Position numbers and translations under genes: made by a program
Notes under the pieces: generated by a model
The model's input: the letters and a program-made list of their open reading frames with translations, nothing else
What the model was told of the DNA's origin: nothing
Database searches by the model: none
DNA from: Streptomyces aurantiacus
GTDB taxonomy: Bacteria > Actinomycetota > Actinomycetes > Streptomycetales > Streptomycetaceae
Direction of reading: 5' to 3'
Length of the DNA stretch: 64,000 nt
Assembly: GCF_001418335.1 (NCBI RefSeq)
Contig: NZ_LIPP01000032.1
Coordinates: 82,132 to 146,131, forward strand
Shown here: positions 1 to 9,039 of the stretch, piece by piece
Position numbering within the stretch: position 1 is the stretch's first letter
Layout: each line of letters starts with the position of its first letter

Positions 1-1
1 C

Positions 2-820
2 TACCGCTGGATGACGATCGGCGAGATCCAGGAACTCCTGCGCCTGGACAACATGGTGAACATGGATGCCAGGACGGTACTGGCCTGTATGCCGTTCGCC
101 CGTCCGACCGGGGCGGCGTCGCCGGGACCGCACAGGGAGTTCCAGGCGGGTCTGCGCCGCTCCATGGCGCCGGACGAGGGAAGCCTGCACACCATGCTGT
201 CGGTGCTGAGCTGGTTCACCGACGCCACCGCCCGTCACGAACTGCGCGCCGAGCGCATCCCGTTGGACCGGGTCGAAGACTGGCACCGCACCGCGGACAC
301 GATCAGCCACACGGACGAACGGCACTTCTCGATCATCGGCGCCCGGGTGACGGCGGGCAGCCGCGAGGTGCTCAACTGGACACAGCCGCTGCTGGCCCCG
401 CACGGCCTCGGCCTGGCGGTGCTGCTGGTGAAGAACATCGGCGGGGTGCTCCACGCCCTGCTGCACGCCCGGCCCGAAGGCGGCCATCCGCACGGTGTCG
501 AGCTGGCTCCCACCGTGCAGTGCACTCCGGACAATTACCGGGGTCTGCCCGACGGCCACCGGCCGGCGTTTCTGGACTATGTCACCGGCGCCCCGCGGGA
601 GCGGGTGCGTTTCGACGCGGTGCAGTCCGAGGAAGGCGGCCGCTTCCACCACGCGGAGTGCCGCTACGCGGTGATCGAGGTGGAGGACGGCTTTCCCGTC
701 GAAGAGCCGCCAGGTCACCGGTGGTTGACGGTGGATCAGGTGACGCGCCTGCTGCGGCACGGCCGCTACCTCAACGTCCAGGCGCGCAGCCTCGTGGCAT
801 GCCTGCACGGCCTGTGGTGA
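2..820 (+). CDS. NDP-hexose 2,3-dehydratase, C-terminal part (5' end outside window)
   Basis: The frame is open from base 2 and has no start of its own, so the N-terminus lies before the window. The family removes the C2 hydroxyl of NDP-4-keto-6-deoxyglucose, the committed step to 2-deoxysugars (EvaA, UrdS, LanS, SpnO). The family is built of two tandem repeats, and both repeat ends are visible here: a YRWMTIGEIQ...NMDARTVLACMP segment at the very start and an HRWLTVDQVTRLL...NVQARSLVACLHG segment at the end. The stop TGA overlaps the GTG start of the next gene (GTGA), so the two are translationally coupled. The gene belongs with the 3-ketoreductase that reduces its unstable product. Family assignment is firm; the particular sugar is inferred. 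Confidence 0.9.
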   Translation, partial: YRWMTIGEIQELLRLDNMVNMDARTVLACMPFARPTGAASPGPHREFQAGLRRSMAPDEGSLHTMLSVLSWFTDATARHELRAERIPLDRVEDWHRTADTISHTDERHFSIIGARVTAGSREVLNWTQPLLAPHGLGLAVLLVKNIGGVLHALLHARPEGGHPHGVELAPTVQCTPDNYRGLPDGHRPAFLDYVTGAPRERVRFDAVQSEEGGRFHHAECRYAVIEVEDGFPVEEPPGHRWLTVDQVTRLLRHGRYLNVQARSLVACLHGLW

Positions 821-1830
821 GCGGGCACGGGGCGCCGCTGCGGATCGGGGTCCTCGGGTGCGGGGGCATCGCCATGCGCCGGATGCTGCCCGCGATGGCG
901 CGCACCCCCGTGGTGAAGATCGCCGCGGTCGCCAGTCGCGACAAGGCCCGCGCCGAGGCGGCGGCGGAGCGGTTCGACGCGGATGCGGTGCACGGCTACG
1001 AACGGCTGCTGGCACGCGACGACATCGCCGCGGTCTACGTGCCGCTGCCTCCCTCGCTGCACGCGCCGTGGACCGCGCGGGCGTTGGAGACGGGCAAGCA
1101 CGCCCTGGTGGAGAAGCCCATGGTGACAGGCGCACAGGAGGCGCGGAAGCTGGCGGGACTCGCCGAGCGGGGGCGGCTGGTGCTGATGGAAAGTTTCATG
1201 TTCCTCCACCACTCCCAGCACGCCACCGTCACCGGCCTCCTGACGCGCGGCGACATCGGCGAACTGCGCGGAGTGAGCGCCGAGTTCGGGTTTCCGCCGC
1301 TGCCCTCGCAGGACATCCGGTACCGGCCGGAACTCGGCGGGGGCTCCTTGCTCGACGCCGGCGTCTACACCCTCCGGGTCACCCAACTGCTGTTGGGCGG
1401 CTCCTTGTCGGTGATCGGCGCGACCCTGGACATGGACGACGAGACCGGCGTCGACGTCGCCGGTGACGCGTTGCTGCGCGGCATGAGCGGCGTCACGTCC
1501 CATGTCTCCTTCGGCCTGCGGCACTCCTACCGCTCGGCCTACACCCTGTGGGGCGGTACCGGACGGATCACCCTGAACCGCGCGTTCGCCCCTCCACCGG
1601 ATCACCGTCCCGTACTGCGGATCGAACGGCAGGACCATATCGAGGAGTTGACGCTGCCGGCCGACGACCAGTTCGCCAACATCGCAGCCCGGTTCGTGTC
1701 CCTGGTCAAGGGCGACGGGAACTCGGCCGCGGAACGCACGGCCGCCGTGCGGCAGGCGGAACTGGTCGACTCGGTCCGTGCCGCCGCCCTGCGGAAGGCG
1801 GACCCGGCCGGTCCTGGCGGTGCGCCGTGA
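817..1830 (+). CDS. NDP-hexose 3-ketoreductase (Gfo/Idh/MocA family)
   Basis: Predicted to reduce the 3-keto group left by the 2,3-dehydratase, giving an NDP-4-keto-2,6-dideoxyhexose (UrdT, LanT, SpnN type). The N-terminus has the NAD(P)-binding motif GVLGCGGIA, and VEKPMVTGA matches the conserved EKP motif of the Gfo/Idh/MocA fold. At about 337 residues it has the usual family length. The GTG at 817 is chosen because it overlaps the upstream TGA and leaves only nine residues before the Rossmann motif; an ATG at 799 in the same frame is the alternative. Its own stop overlaps the next GTG at 1827 in the same way. Whether the 3-hydroxyl product is axial or equatorial cannot be read from the sequence. 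Confidence 0.88.
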   Translation: MSGHGAPLRIGVLGCGGIAMRRMLPAMARTPVVKIAAVASRDKARAEAAAERFDADAVHGYERLLARDDIAAVYVPLPPSLHAPWTARALETGKHALVEKPMVTGAQEARKLAGLAERGRLVLMESFMFLHHSQHATVTGLLTRGDIGELRGVSAEFGFPPLPSQDIRYRPELGGGSLLDAGVYTLRVTQLLLGGSLSVIGATLDMDDETGVDVAGDALLRGMSGVTSHVSFGLRHSYRSAYTLWGGTGRITLNRAFAPPPDHRPVLRIERQDHIEELTLPADDQFANIAARFVSLVKGDGNSAAERTAAVRQAELVDSVRAAALRKADPAGPGGAP

Positions 1831-2456
1831 CCACCGCGTACACCGGCGTCGACGGGAACCTGCTGCGTGACTCGCTGTCCCGGTGGCCGAGCGGAGTCGC
1901 CGTCGTGACCACGGTGGACTCCGGCGGAGTACGGCGCGGGTTCACCGCCACGGCCTTCTCGTCCCTGTCGATGGATCCGCCGCTGGTGCTGGTGTGTCTG
2001 GACCGCGGGGCCGACTGCCATCCGGCCTTCGCGACGGCGGACGCGATGGCCGTCCACCTCCTGCGGGACGACCAGGCACAGCTGGCCCGGCGGTTCGCCA
2101 CCAAGGACATCGACAAGTACGACGGTCTGCCGGCCTCCGAGGGCCTGCGCGGGGTGCCGTTGCTGGCCGGCGTACTCGCCCGCATCGAATGCCTGCTCGA
2201 CCGCCGGATCGACGCCGGGGACCACGTGATCCTGGTCGGCCTGGTGTGCCGTTGCGAGGTCTTCGCGGGACAGCCGCTGGTCCATTTCGCCCGCGCCTTC
2301 CACGGCCTGCAGACCGGAACCCACAGCAGTCAGGCCAGAAAGGCGGACACTCATGCCCACGACGAACATGACACCCACGACCCGGTCGGCGCACACGACG
2401 GCCGGCGCACCACCGACGCACACCGCGCTGGCGGCGGCCGCGGGCAGGGCGGCTGA
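1827..2456 (+). CDS. Flavin reductase (NADH:FMN oxidoreductase domain)
   Basis: A small flavin reductase of the HpaC/ActVB type, expected to supply reduced FMN to the monooxygenase encoded next. Family marks include LSRWPSGVAVVTT near residue 20, GFTATAFSSLSMDPPLVLVC near residue 40 and the GDHVILVGLV strand near residue 135. The fold seems complete by about residue 170. The last 35 or so residues are rich in His, Asp and Arg and are read from DNA that also encodes the start of the following gene, so they may be a read-through tail without a function. The start GTG overlaps the stop of the 3-ketoreductase, so the three genes are one transcription unit. Confidence 0.85.
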   Translation: MTTAYTGVDGNLLRDSLSRWPSGVAVVTTVDSGGVRRGFTATAFSSLSMDPPLVLVCLDRGADCHPAFATADAMAVHLLRDDQAQLARRFATKDIDKYDGLPASEGLRGVPLLAGVLARIECLLDRRIDAGDHVILVGLVCRCEVFAGQPLVHFARAFHGLQTGTHSSQARKADTHAHDEHDTHDPVGAHDGRRTTDAHRAGGGRGQGG

Positions 2457-3540
2457 ACTGGCCGCCGAATCCGCGACGGCCGCGGACTCCGGCAACCGGC
2501 TCTCGCCCGCCGTCGCCGAGGCACTGGTGGACGCCGGATTCGCCCGGCACCTGGTGGGCGAGAGGTGGGGCGGCTCCGCCGCCCGGCGGGGCGCGGTCCA
2601 GGATCTCGCACAGGCACTTGCCACGGTGGGCGCGGGCTGCATGTCGGCCGCCTGGTGCGGCGGGGTGCTCGCGGCCGTGGGCCGTATGTGCTCGCATCTT
2701 CCGGAAGAGGGACAGCACGAACTGTGGGGCGACGGACCCGATGTGCCGCTCGCCGGGTCACTGGCTCCCTCGGGGGTCGTCCGTGAGGTACCGGGCGGCT
2801 GGCGGCTGAGCGGCACATGGGACTTCGCCAGCGGGGTGGACCACGCACACTGGACGATGGTGGGCGGTATGGTCCGTGGGGCGGACGACGCGCCCGCGCT
2901 GCGCCACTTCGTGCTGCCGAGCCGTGCCTATACGGTGCTCGACACCTGGCACAACGTCGGACTGCGCGGCACCGGGAGCAACAGTCTGCTCGTCGACGAC
3001 GTCTTCGTCCCCACGCACCGCAGCTTCGCCCACCACACCGTGCTGACGGGCGAGCCGGACGCCGCCGCCCCGCGCCTGCATCGTGTGCCGCTCAAGCTGA
3101 TCAACGGACTGTTCTTCGTGGCACCCGGGATCGGCGCCGTCGAGGGGGCGCTGCACGCGTGGACGGAGTGGACCGCGAAACGCGTCGAGGTGAACGGCGT
3201 CAGGACCAGCTCACGGCCGGGCGTCCGCCTGACCCTCGCCCGGGCGGCGGCGAGCGTCGGCGCGGCCCGGCTGCTCGTCGAGCGCGCCGCGGCCGAGGCC
3301 GACGAGGCCGAGGTCACCCACGCCCTGACGCTGAGCACCACGCGCGACTACTCCACCGCGGTGGACCTGCTCCTCGACGCCGTGAACGGGCTGCTGCGGA
3401 TGAGCGGCGCCCGGGGCCAGGCCCGGTCGAGCCCGATCCAGCGCGTGTGGCGGGACGTGCACTGCATGGCGGGGCACGCCGCTCTGCAGCCGGATGTGAA
3501 CGCGGACGCGTGGGCGAGACACGCGCTGGGCGAGGAGTGA
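2353..3540 (+). CDS. Two-component FMN-dependent monooxygenase, acyl-CoA dehydrogenase fold
   Basis: The protein (395 residues) has the acyl-CoA dehydrogenase-like fold of class D flavin monooxygenases, which use free reduced flavin. Visible marks are GCMSAAWCGG, the middle-domain strand GGWRLSGTWDFASGVDHAHW, GLRGTGSNSLLVDDVFVP and the C-terminal helix motif IQRVWRDVHCMAGH. In deoxysugar clusters this fold includes amino-sugar N-oxygenases (KijD3, RubN8); in aromatic polyketide clusters it includes ring hydroxylases (ActVA-ORF5 type). No sugar aminotransferase is visible here, so a polyketide hydroxylase is at least as likely as a nitrososynthase. The start at 2353 has an AAAGG upstream and lies 104 bases inside the flavin reductase reading frame. 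The partner is that reductase. Confidence 0.8.
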   Translation: MPTTNMTPTTRSAHTTAGAPPTHTALAAAAGRAAELAAESATAADSGNRLSPAVAEALVDAGFARHLVGERWGGSAARRGAVQDLAQALATVGAGCMSAAWCGGVLAAVGRMCSHLPEEGQHELWGDGPDVPLAGSLAPSGVVREVPGGWRLSGTWDFASGVDHAHWTMVGGMVRGADDAPALRHFVLPSRAYTVLDTWHNVGLRGTGSNSLLVDDVFVPTHRSFAHHTVLTGEPDAAAPRLHRVPLKLINGLFFVAPGIGAVEGALHAWTEWTAKRVEVNGVRTSSRPGVRLTLARAAASVGAARLLVERAAAEADEAEVTHALTLSTTRDYSTAVDLLLDAVNGLLRMSGARGQARSSPIQRVWRDVHCMAGHAALQPDVNADAWARHALGEE

Positions 3541-3544
3541 CCCA

Positions 3545-3598
3545 GCCTGTGCGGAAGGGGGGGGGCGGCCGTCGGCCGCCCCCCCCTTCCGCACAGGC
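3545..3598. terminator. Bidirectional hairpin terminator between convergent genes
   Basis: The 64 bases between two convergent stops hold one nearly perfect inverted repeat of about 25 base pairs. The arms run from 3545 to 3570 and 3574 to 3598 with a 3-base loop, and contain a run of nine G opposite eight C, with one bulged G. No T-run follows, as is common in Streptomyces. It should stop transcripts from both the monooxygenase and the 3,4-dehydratase genes. Confidence 0.85.
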
Positions 3599-3604
3599 AC
3601 TCGG

Positions 3605-4900
<1,296 letters not shown>

Positions 4901-4904
4901 CGGC

Positions 4905-5852
4905 TCAGTCAGACCCTTCCTCGACATTGATGGTGGCCTCGCTCCACATGGCCCGGACGGTCGAGGCCAAGCCGTGCCGGGGGCGCCAGCCGAGCAGCCG
5001 CTCGGCGAGCCCGGTGTCCACGGCGAGCCATCCGACCCCGGCACTGCGCCCGGTCGAGGTGTCATCCTCGACGATCGTCGCGGGCACGCCGCTCGCGGAG
5101 ACCAGCAGGTCCACCAGCCGGCGTACGCTCACCGCCGTGCCGCTGCCGATGTTGACGGTCCGCCCGACAACCGGGGCGGTCGCGGCAGCGGTCACGGCGG
5201 CCGCGAGGTCTCGGCAGTCCACGAAGTCGCGCTCCGCGGTCAGCGGCGCCAGCCGGATCACCGCGGGCTCGCCGCGCACGGCGGCGTCGCGCAGTTCCGC
5301 GACGGTCCGGCCCAGCAGACTGGAGGACGGCAGTCCGGGCCCGGCGCAACTCGTCGCGCGCAGCACCACCCCGTCCAGCAGGCCCGCCCGGGTGGCGTCG
5401 AGAACGATCTCGCTGCCGCGCAGCTTGCTCCTGCCGTAGGCGGTGGACGGGTTCGACGGAGCGTCCTCGGTCAGCTTCCTCCCCGGCGTGGGCATCGCGT
5501 ACTCGAACACCGAGCCGAGCTGCACCATACGAACGCGGTGCGGCACCTTGGCCACCGCGTCTCGCAGCCGCTCCACGAGCCACACGTTGGACTCCTCCAG
5601 CGCTTGCCCGTCGTACCCCCAGACCGCTCCGGCGGCGTTCACCAGAACGGTCGTACCGTGTTCGACGAAAAGGTCACCCACGGTGGCCGGCTCCGCGTCG
5701 ATCACGTCGATCCGCGCGGAGGGTACGCCGGGCGCGGGCCGGCGGGCGAGCGACAGGACGCGGGCACCGCGGGCCTGGAAGGCCGCGCAGATGTGCCGCC
5801 CGAGGAAGCCGCTCCCACCGACGACGACGACGTGCACGGCGTCGGGCCTCAC
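4905..5852 (-). CDS. NDP-hexose 4-ketoreductase (extended SDR)
   Basis: A 315-residue NAD-dependent epimerase/dehydratase-type SDR expected to reduce the C4 keto group as the last step of sugar formation (UrdR/LanR type). The cofactor motif is VVGGSGFLGRH near residue 10 and the catalytic YxxxK is in STAYGRSKLRG near residue 140. The GTG at 5852 overlaps the stop of the glycosyltransferase gene (GTGA), and the 3,4-dehydratase starts just past its stop, so the three form one minus-strand operon. The stereochemistry of reduction decides between amicetose- and rhodinose-type products and cannot be read here. Confidence 0.85.
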   Translation of the reverse strand: MRPDAVHVVVVGGSGFLGRHICAAFQARGARVLSLARRPAPGVPSARIDVIDAEPATVGDLFVEHGTTVLVNAAGAVWGYDGQALEESNVWLVERLRDAVAKVPHRVRMVQLGSVFEYAMPTPGRKLTEDAPSNPSTAYGRSKLRGSEIVLDATRAGLLDGVVLRATSCAGPGLPSSSLLGRTVAELRDAAVRGEPAVIRLAPLTAERDFVDCRDLAAAVTAAATAPVVGRTVNIGSGTAVSVRRLVDLLVSASGVPATIVEDDTSTGRSAGVGWLAVDTGLAERLLGWRPRHGLASTVRAMWSEATINVEEGSD

Positions 5853-7042
5853 CACTGCGCGAGCTCGTCCGCCAAGGCGCTCGGCGACGGCAGCCCCGCC
5901 GTCTCCGAGCGCACCCGCCCTGCGGCCTCGCGGTAGGCGTCGGGCGCCTCAAGCATGTCGGTGGCCGTCTTCAGCAGCAGTTCGCTGCTGTCGAGCCGGT
6001 CGAGCATCGCCCCCGCGCCGGCCCGGACGATGCCGTGGCCGATCTCCGTGCAGATCGGGGACGGCGGCACGACGAGCTGCGGTACGCCGAGCACGGCCGC
6101 GGTGAGAGCCGTGCCCGCGCCGCCGTGGTGGACCACGAGGTCACAGGTCGGCAGCAGCATGCGGAAGGGCACATCACGGGCGATCCGCACATTGGCCGGC
6201 AGCTCTTCCTCGTCGACCGGGCCTGCGGGCGCCAGGACGATCTCGGCGTTCGTGGCGGCCAGCGACCGCAGGGTCAGTGTGAGGACGTCGGGTCCGCCGG
6301 GATCGCGGTAGCGCGCTCCGGCGACCCCGGCGGTCACGCACACCCGTCGGGGCCGGCCCCGCTCGTGGAGCCAGCCGGGGTGACGGCCCGATCCGTTGTA
6401 CGGCACGCACCGCACGGGCAGCCGCCGCACGGGGGGTCCGTCCGGAGGTCGCACGGACGGCGGGCACGGATCGACCCAGCCGACCGGATCGGTGACCTCG
6501 TCGGCGTACCGCTCGAAGAGTTCGCGATAGGCGGGCAGCGGTTCCGCGTCCCGGTCCCCTGTCGGTGGGTGCAGCGTGCTGCCGACCTCCCAGCCGTGGC
6601 CGACGGCGGGCACCTTGAGCACGGCGGCAAGCACGGGTCCGGCCATCGCGAGCACGTCGTGGACGACGAGGTCCGGGCGCCACCAGCGGCCGAAGGCGAT
6701 CAGATCGCCGAGCATCAGCTCCGCGACGGCGCACTGCTTCTCGTACAGGGCGCGGATCACCCGGCGCCGGTCGGGGTCCAGCAGATCGAGGTGTGCCGAC
6801 CATCCCCTGGGCCAGCGGGCCGGGCGGCCCCAGGCCGCGAGCTCCGGCGGCCTGGGCACCGCGGCGAGGGCCGCCTGGTCGCCGACGCTCACGGCGCACA
6901 GTCCTGCTCGGACGACGGCGGCCTGGCAGGACGGGGGTCCTGCGATCCGGACCTCGTGGCCCGCGGCCTGGAACGCCCAGGCGAGCGGGATCATCGGGAA
7001 CAAGTGCCCCGGTGCCGCCCAGGTCGTGAACAGCACGCGCAT
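5849..7042 (-). CDS. GT1-family glycosyltransferase
   Basis: A 397-residue GT-B fold glycosyltransferase that should attach an NDP-deoxysugar to the antibiotic aglycone or to a growing sugar chain. The N-terminus MRVLFTTWAAPGHLFPMIPLAWAF is the acceptor-domain signature of macrolide and aromatic polyketide glycosyltransferases, and LVVHHGGAGTALTAAVLGVPQLVV near residue 330 is the NDP-sugar binding motif. ATG at 7042 is chosen for the GAGG eight bases upstream; a GTG at 7051 is possible. It is the first gene of the minus-strand sugar operon and is divergent from the exporter genes. With the second glycosyltransferase it suggests at least two sugar transfers. Confidence 0.88.
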   Translation of the reverse strand: MRVLFTTWAAPGHLFPMIPLAWAFQAAGHEVRIAGPPSCQAAVVRAGLCAVSVGDQAALAAVPRPPELAAWGRPARWPRGWSAHLDLLDPDRRRVIRALYEKQCAVAELMLGDLIAFGRWWRPDLVVHDVLAMAGPVLAAVLKVPAVGHGWEVGSTLHPPTGDRDAEPLPAYRELFERYADEVTDPVGWVDPCPPSVRPPDGPPVRRLPVRCVPYNGSGRHPGWLHERGRPRRVCVTAGVAGARYRDPGGPDVLTLTLRSLAATNAEIVLAPAGPVDEEELPANVRIARDVPFRMLLPTCDLVVHHGGAGTALTAAVLGVPQLVVPPSPICTEIGHGIVRAGAGAMLDRLDSSELLLKTATDMLEAPDAYREAAGRVRSETAGLPSPSALADELAQW

Positions 7043-7172
7043 ACGTGTCACCTCGCCCGGAGCCTGCGGCGCCCGGTCGGCGCCTGATGTCCCGCCAAGC
7101 TTCGTCGGCGGGGCTCAAGCGGGGCTGGAACGTCGGTCCAGGACCGGCCCGCACACTCGGCCCCCGGATGCG

Positions 7173-7216
7173 TGTCAGCGCGCTGTCAGTGGCGTGCCAG
7201 TGGCTGTTCCTAGCAT
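7173..7216 (+). promoter_or_regulatory. Candidate SARP-binding direct repeats and -10 box upstream of the exporter operon
   Basis: Three hexamers lie in direct repeat exactly 11 bases apart: TGTCAG (7173), TGTCAG (7184) and TGCCAG (7195), with a weaker TGTTCC at 7205, followed by a -10-like TAGCAT at 7211. SARP regulators bind direct repeats spaced one DNA turn apart just upstream of the -10 box in place of a -35 box, so this is what a SARP target should look like. The exporter start GTG is about 75 bases downstream. The SARP gene at 13.4 kb is the obvious candidate to bind here. Confidence 0.6.
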
Positions 7217-7291
7217 CCGACCGATCCCTCCGGGGCCGGGACGTCCCAGGACCGGGACGTCCGGTTCGGGAGGAGAGAGAAGGGAAATCCT

Positions 7292-8224
7292 GTGACCTCC
7301 GCGATCCAGGCTCATGGCCTGGCAAAACGCTTCGGTGAGACGGCCGCGCTCACCTCCGTGGACCTCGACGTCGAGGCGGGGACCGTGCTGGGGCTGCTCG
7401 GGCCCAACGGCGCGGGCAAGACCACGGTCGTCCGTATCCTCGCCACGCTTCTGCGGCCCGACGCCGGGCAGGCCTTCGTCCACGGTCACGACGTGGTCAG
7501 GTCCCCCGACCGGGTACGCGAGGTCATCGGCCTCACGGGCCAGTTCGCCGCCGTCGACGACAGTCTCACCGGCGTCGAGAACCTGCTCTTCCTGGGCCGG
7601 CTGCTCGGCAGGTCCCGCGCGGACTCCCGCGGTACGGCGCTGAACCTGCTCGGGCGGTTCGGTCTCTCCGACGCGGCCGACCGCCCCGCCAAGACGTACT
7701 CGGGCGGCATGCGCAGGCGCCTCGACCTCGCGGCCTGTCTGGTCGGCGAGCCACAGGTGATCTTCCTGGACGAGCCGACGACGGGTCTCGACCCCAACGC
7801 GCGCGACCAGTTGTGGGAGATCATCCGCGGGGAGGTGCGCCGGGGCGTGACCGTCCTGCTCACCACGCAGTACCTGGAGGAGGCGGACCGGCTCGCCGAC
7901 GACATCGTGGTCATCGACCACGGCTCCGTCGTGGCTCAAGGCACCCCGCAGACGCTGAAGCGTGAGGTCGGCCGGCCCACCCTGCAGGTCCGTCCGCTGG
8001 ACGGCGCGGAGTTGGCGCGCGTGGCCGCGCTGGTGACCGAGGTGATCGGCGAGCACACGATCGACGGCCGGCTGGTCAAGGCGCGCGTGCGGGACACGGC
8101 GGCTCTGTCCACGGTCGTACGACGTCTCGACGAGGCCGGGATCGAGGTCGCCGAACTCTCCATCAGGGAACCGAGTCTCGACGAGGTCTTCAAGCAGCTC
8201 ACAGTGACGGGAGCACCGGTATGA
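7292..8224 (+). CDS. ABC transporter ATPase, daunorubicin-resistance (DrrA) type
   Basis: ATP-binding subunit of a drug exporter, probably for self-resistance to the glycosylated product. Walker A is GPNGAGKTT (near residue 40), the ABC signature is YSGGMRRRLDLA and Walker B is VIFLDEPTTGLD. The C-terminal segment after the nucleotide-binding domain ends in REPSLDEVFKQLTG-like sequence, the conserved tail of DrrA proteins. Start GTG at 7292 has AGGGA a few bases upstream. The stop overlaps the permease start (ATGA), so the two subunits are co-translated. Possible SARP boxes lie about 75 to 120 bases upstream. Confidence 0.93.
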   Translation: MTSAIQAHGLAKRFGETAALTSVDLDVEAGTVLGLLGPNGAGKTTVVRILATLLRPDAGQAFVHGHDVVRSPDRVREVIGLTGQFAAVDDSLTGVENLLFLGRLLGRSRADSRGTALNLLGRFGLSDAADRPAKTYSGGMRRRLDLAACLVGEPQVIFLDEPTTGLDPNARDQLWEIIRGEVRRGVTVLLTTQYLEEADRLADDIVVIDHGSVVAQGTPQTLKREVGRPTLQVRPLDGAELARVAALVTEVIGEHTIDGRLVKARVRDTAALSTVVRRLDEAGIEVAELSIREPSLDEVFKQLTVTGAPV

Positions 8225-9027
8225 CGGCCATCGCCGAGCCCGCAGCAAGGTCTGCCCGCCGCCGGGGCCCGGCCGCGGCGGTGCGGCAGAGCGCCACGGT
8301 CGCCTGGCGCCAGCTCGTGCAGATCAAGCACAGTCCGGAGACGCTGGTGGAGGTCGGCATCCAGCCCGTCATCTTCGTCTTCCTCTTCGCCTACGTGCTC
8401 GCGGGGCAGATGGCGGGCTCACGCCACGCGTATCTGCAGTTCGTGGTCCCCGGGCTGATCGTGCAGAGCACCGTCCTGGTCACCGCGCGCACCGCGATCG
8501 GGATGAACACCGATGTGGCCAAAGGACTGTTCGACCGCTTCCGCAGTCTGCCGATCTCCCGTACGGCACCGCTGATCGGCCGGATCCTCGCGGACTACGT
8601 CATGCTCGTGTGGTCGGTGGTGCTGTTGCTCGCTTGCGGGATGCTGCTGAGTTTCCGGATCGAGACGAGCTGGAACCGGCTGATTCCGATGTTCCTGCTC
8701 CTCCTGGTGTTCTCCTTCGCGCTGTCGTGGGCCTCGGTGCTGGCCGGGCTGCTCGCCAAGGACCCGGAGAACGTGCAGGCTCTCGCCTTCGGCCTGATGC
8801 TGCCGCTGACCTTCATCAGCGATGCCTTCGTGCGGGTGGAGACCATGCCGGGTTGGCTCCAGGCGGTCGTCAAGGTCAATCCGGTGTCCATGCTGGCCGA
8901 TTCGATCCGCGGTCTCCTGGTCGGCGGACCCGTGGCGGAACCGGTGACCAGGACGCTGATCGCCTCTGCGGTCCTGTTCGTGGTCTTCGCCCCGCTGGCC
9001 CTGCGCGCCTATCACCGTGAGCGGTAA
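8221..9027 (+). CDS. ABC-2 type permease, DrrB type
   Basis: Membrane subunit (268 residues) of the DrrAB-type exporter. About six hydrophobic segments are visible, for example VIFVFLFAYVLAG, YVMLVWSVVLLLACGMLL, MFLLLLVFSFALSWASVLAGLL and a C-terminal LIASAVLFVVFAPLALRAY. The LPLTFISDAFVRVETMPGWLQ loop is characteristic of DrrB proteins. Its ATG overlaps the stop of the ATPase gene, and the second glycosyltransferase begins 12 bases after its stop, so export and glycosylation are transcribed together. Confidence 0.9.
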   Translation: MTAIAEPAARSARRRGPAAAVRQSATVAWRQLVQIKHSPETLVEVGIQPVIFVFLFAYVLAGQMAGSRHAYLQFVVPGLIVQSTVLVTARTAIGMNTDVAKGLFDRFRSLPISRTAPLIGRILADYVMLVWSVVLLLACGMLLSFRIETSWNRLIPMFLLLLVFSFALSWASVLAGLLAKDPENVQALAFGLMLPLTFISDAFVRVETMPGWLQAVVKVNPVSMLADSIRGLLVGGPVAEPVTRTLIASAVLFVVFAPLALRAYHRER

Positions 9028-9039
9028 GGGAGTTCAGGT

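Noticed and set aside
2353..3540. Naming the first monooxygenase a sugar nitrososynthase.
   Set aside because: The fold allows it, but no sugar aminotransferase is seen in the window, so a polyketide hydroxylase cannot be excluded. Only the general family was recorded.
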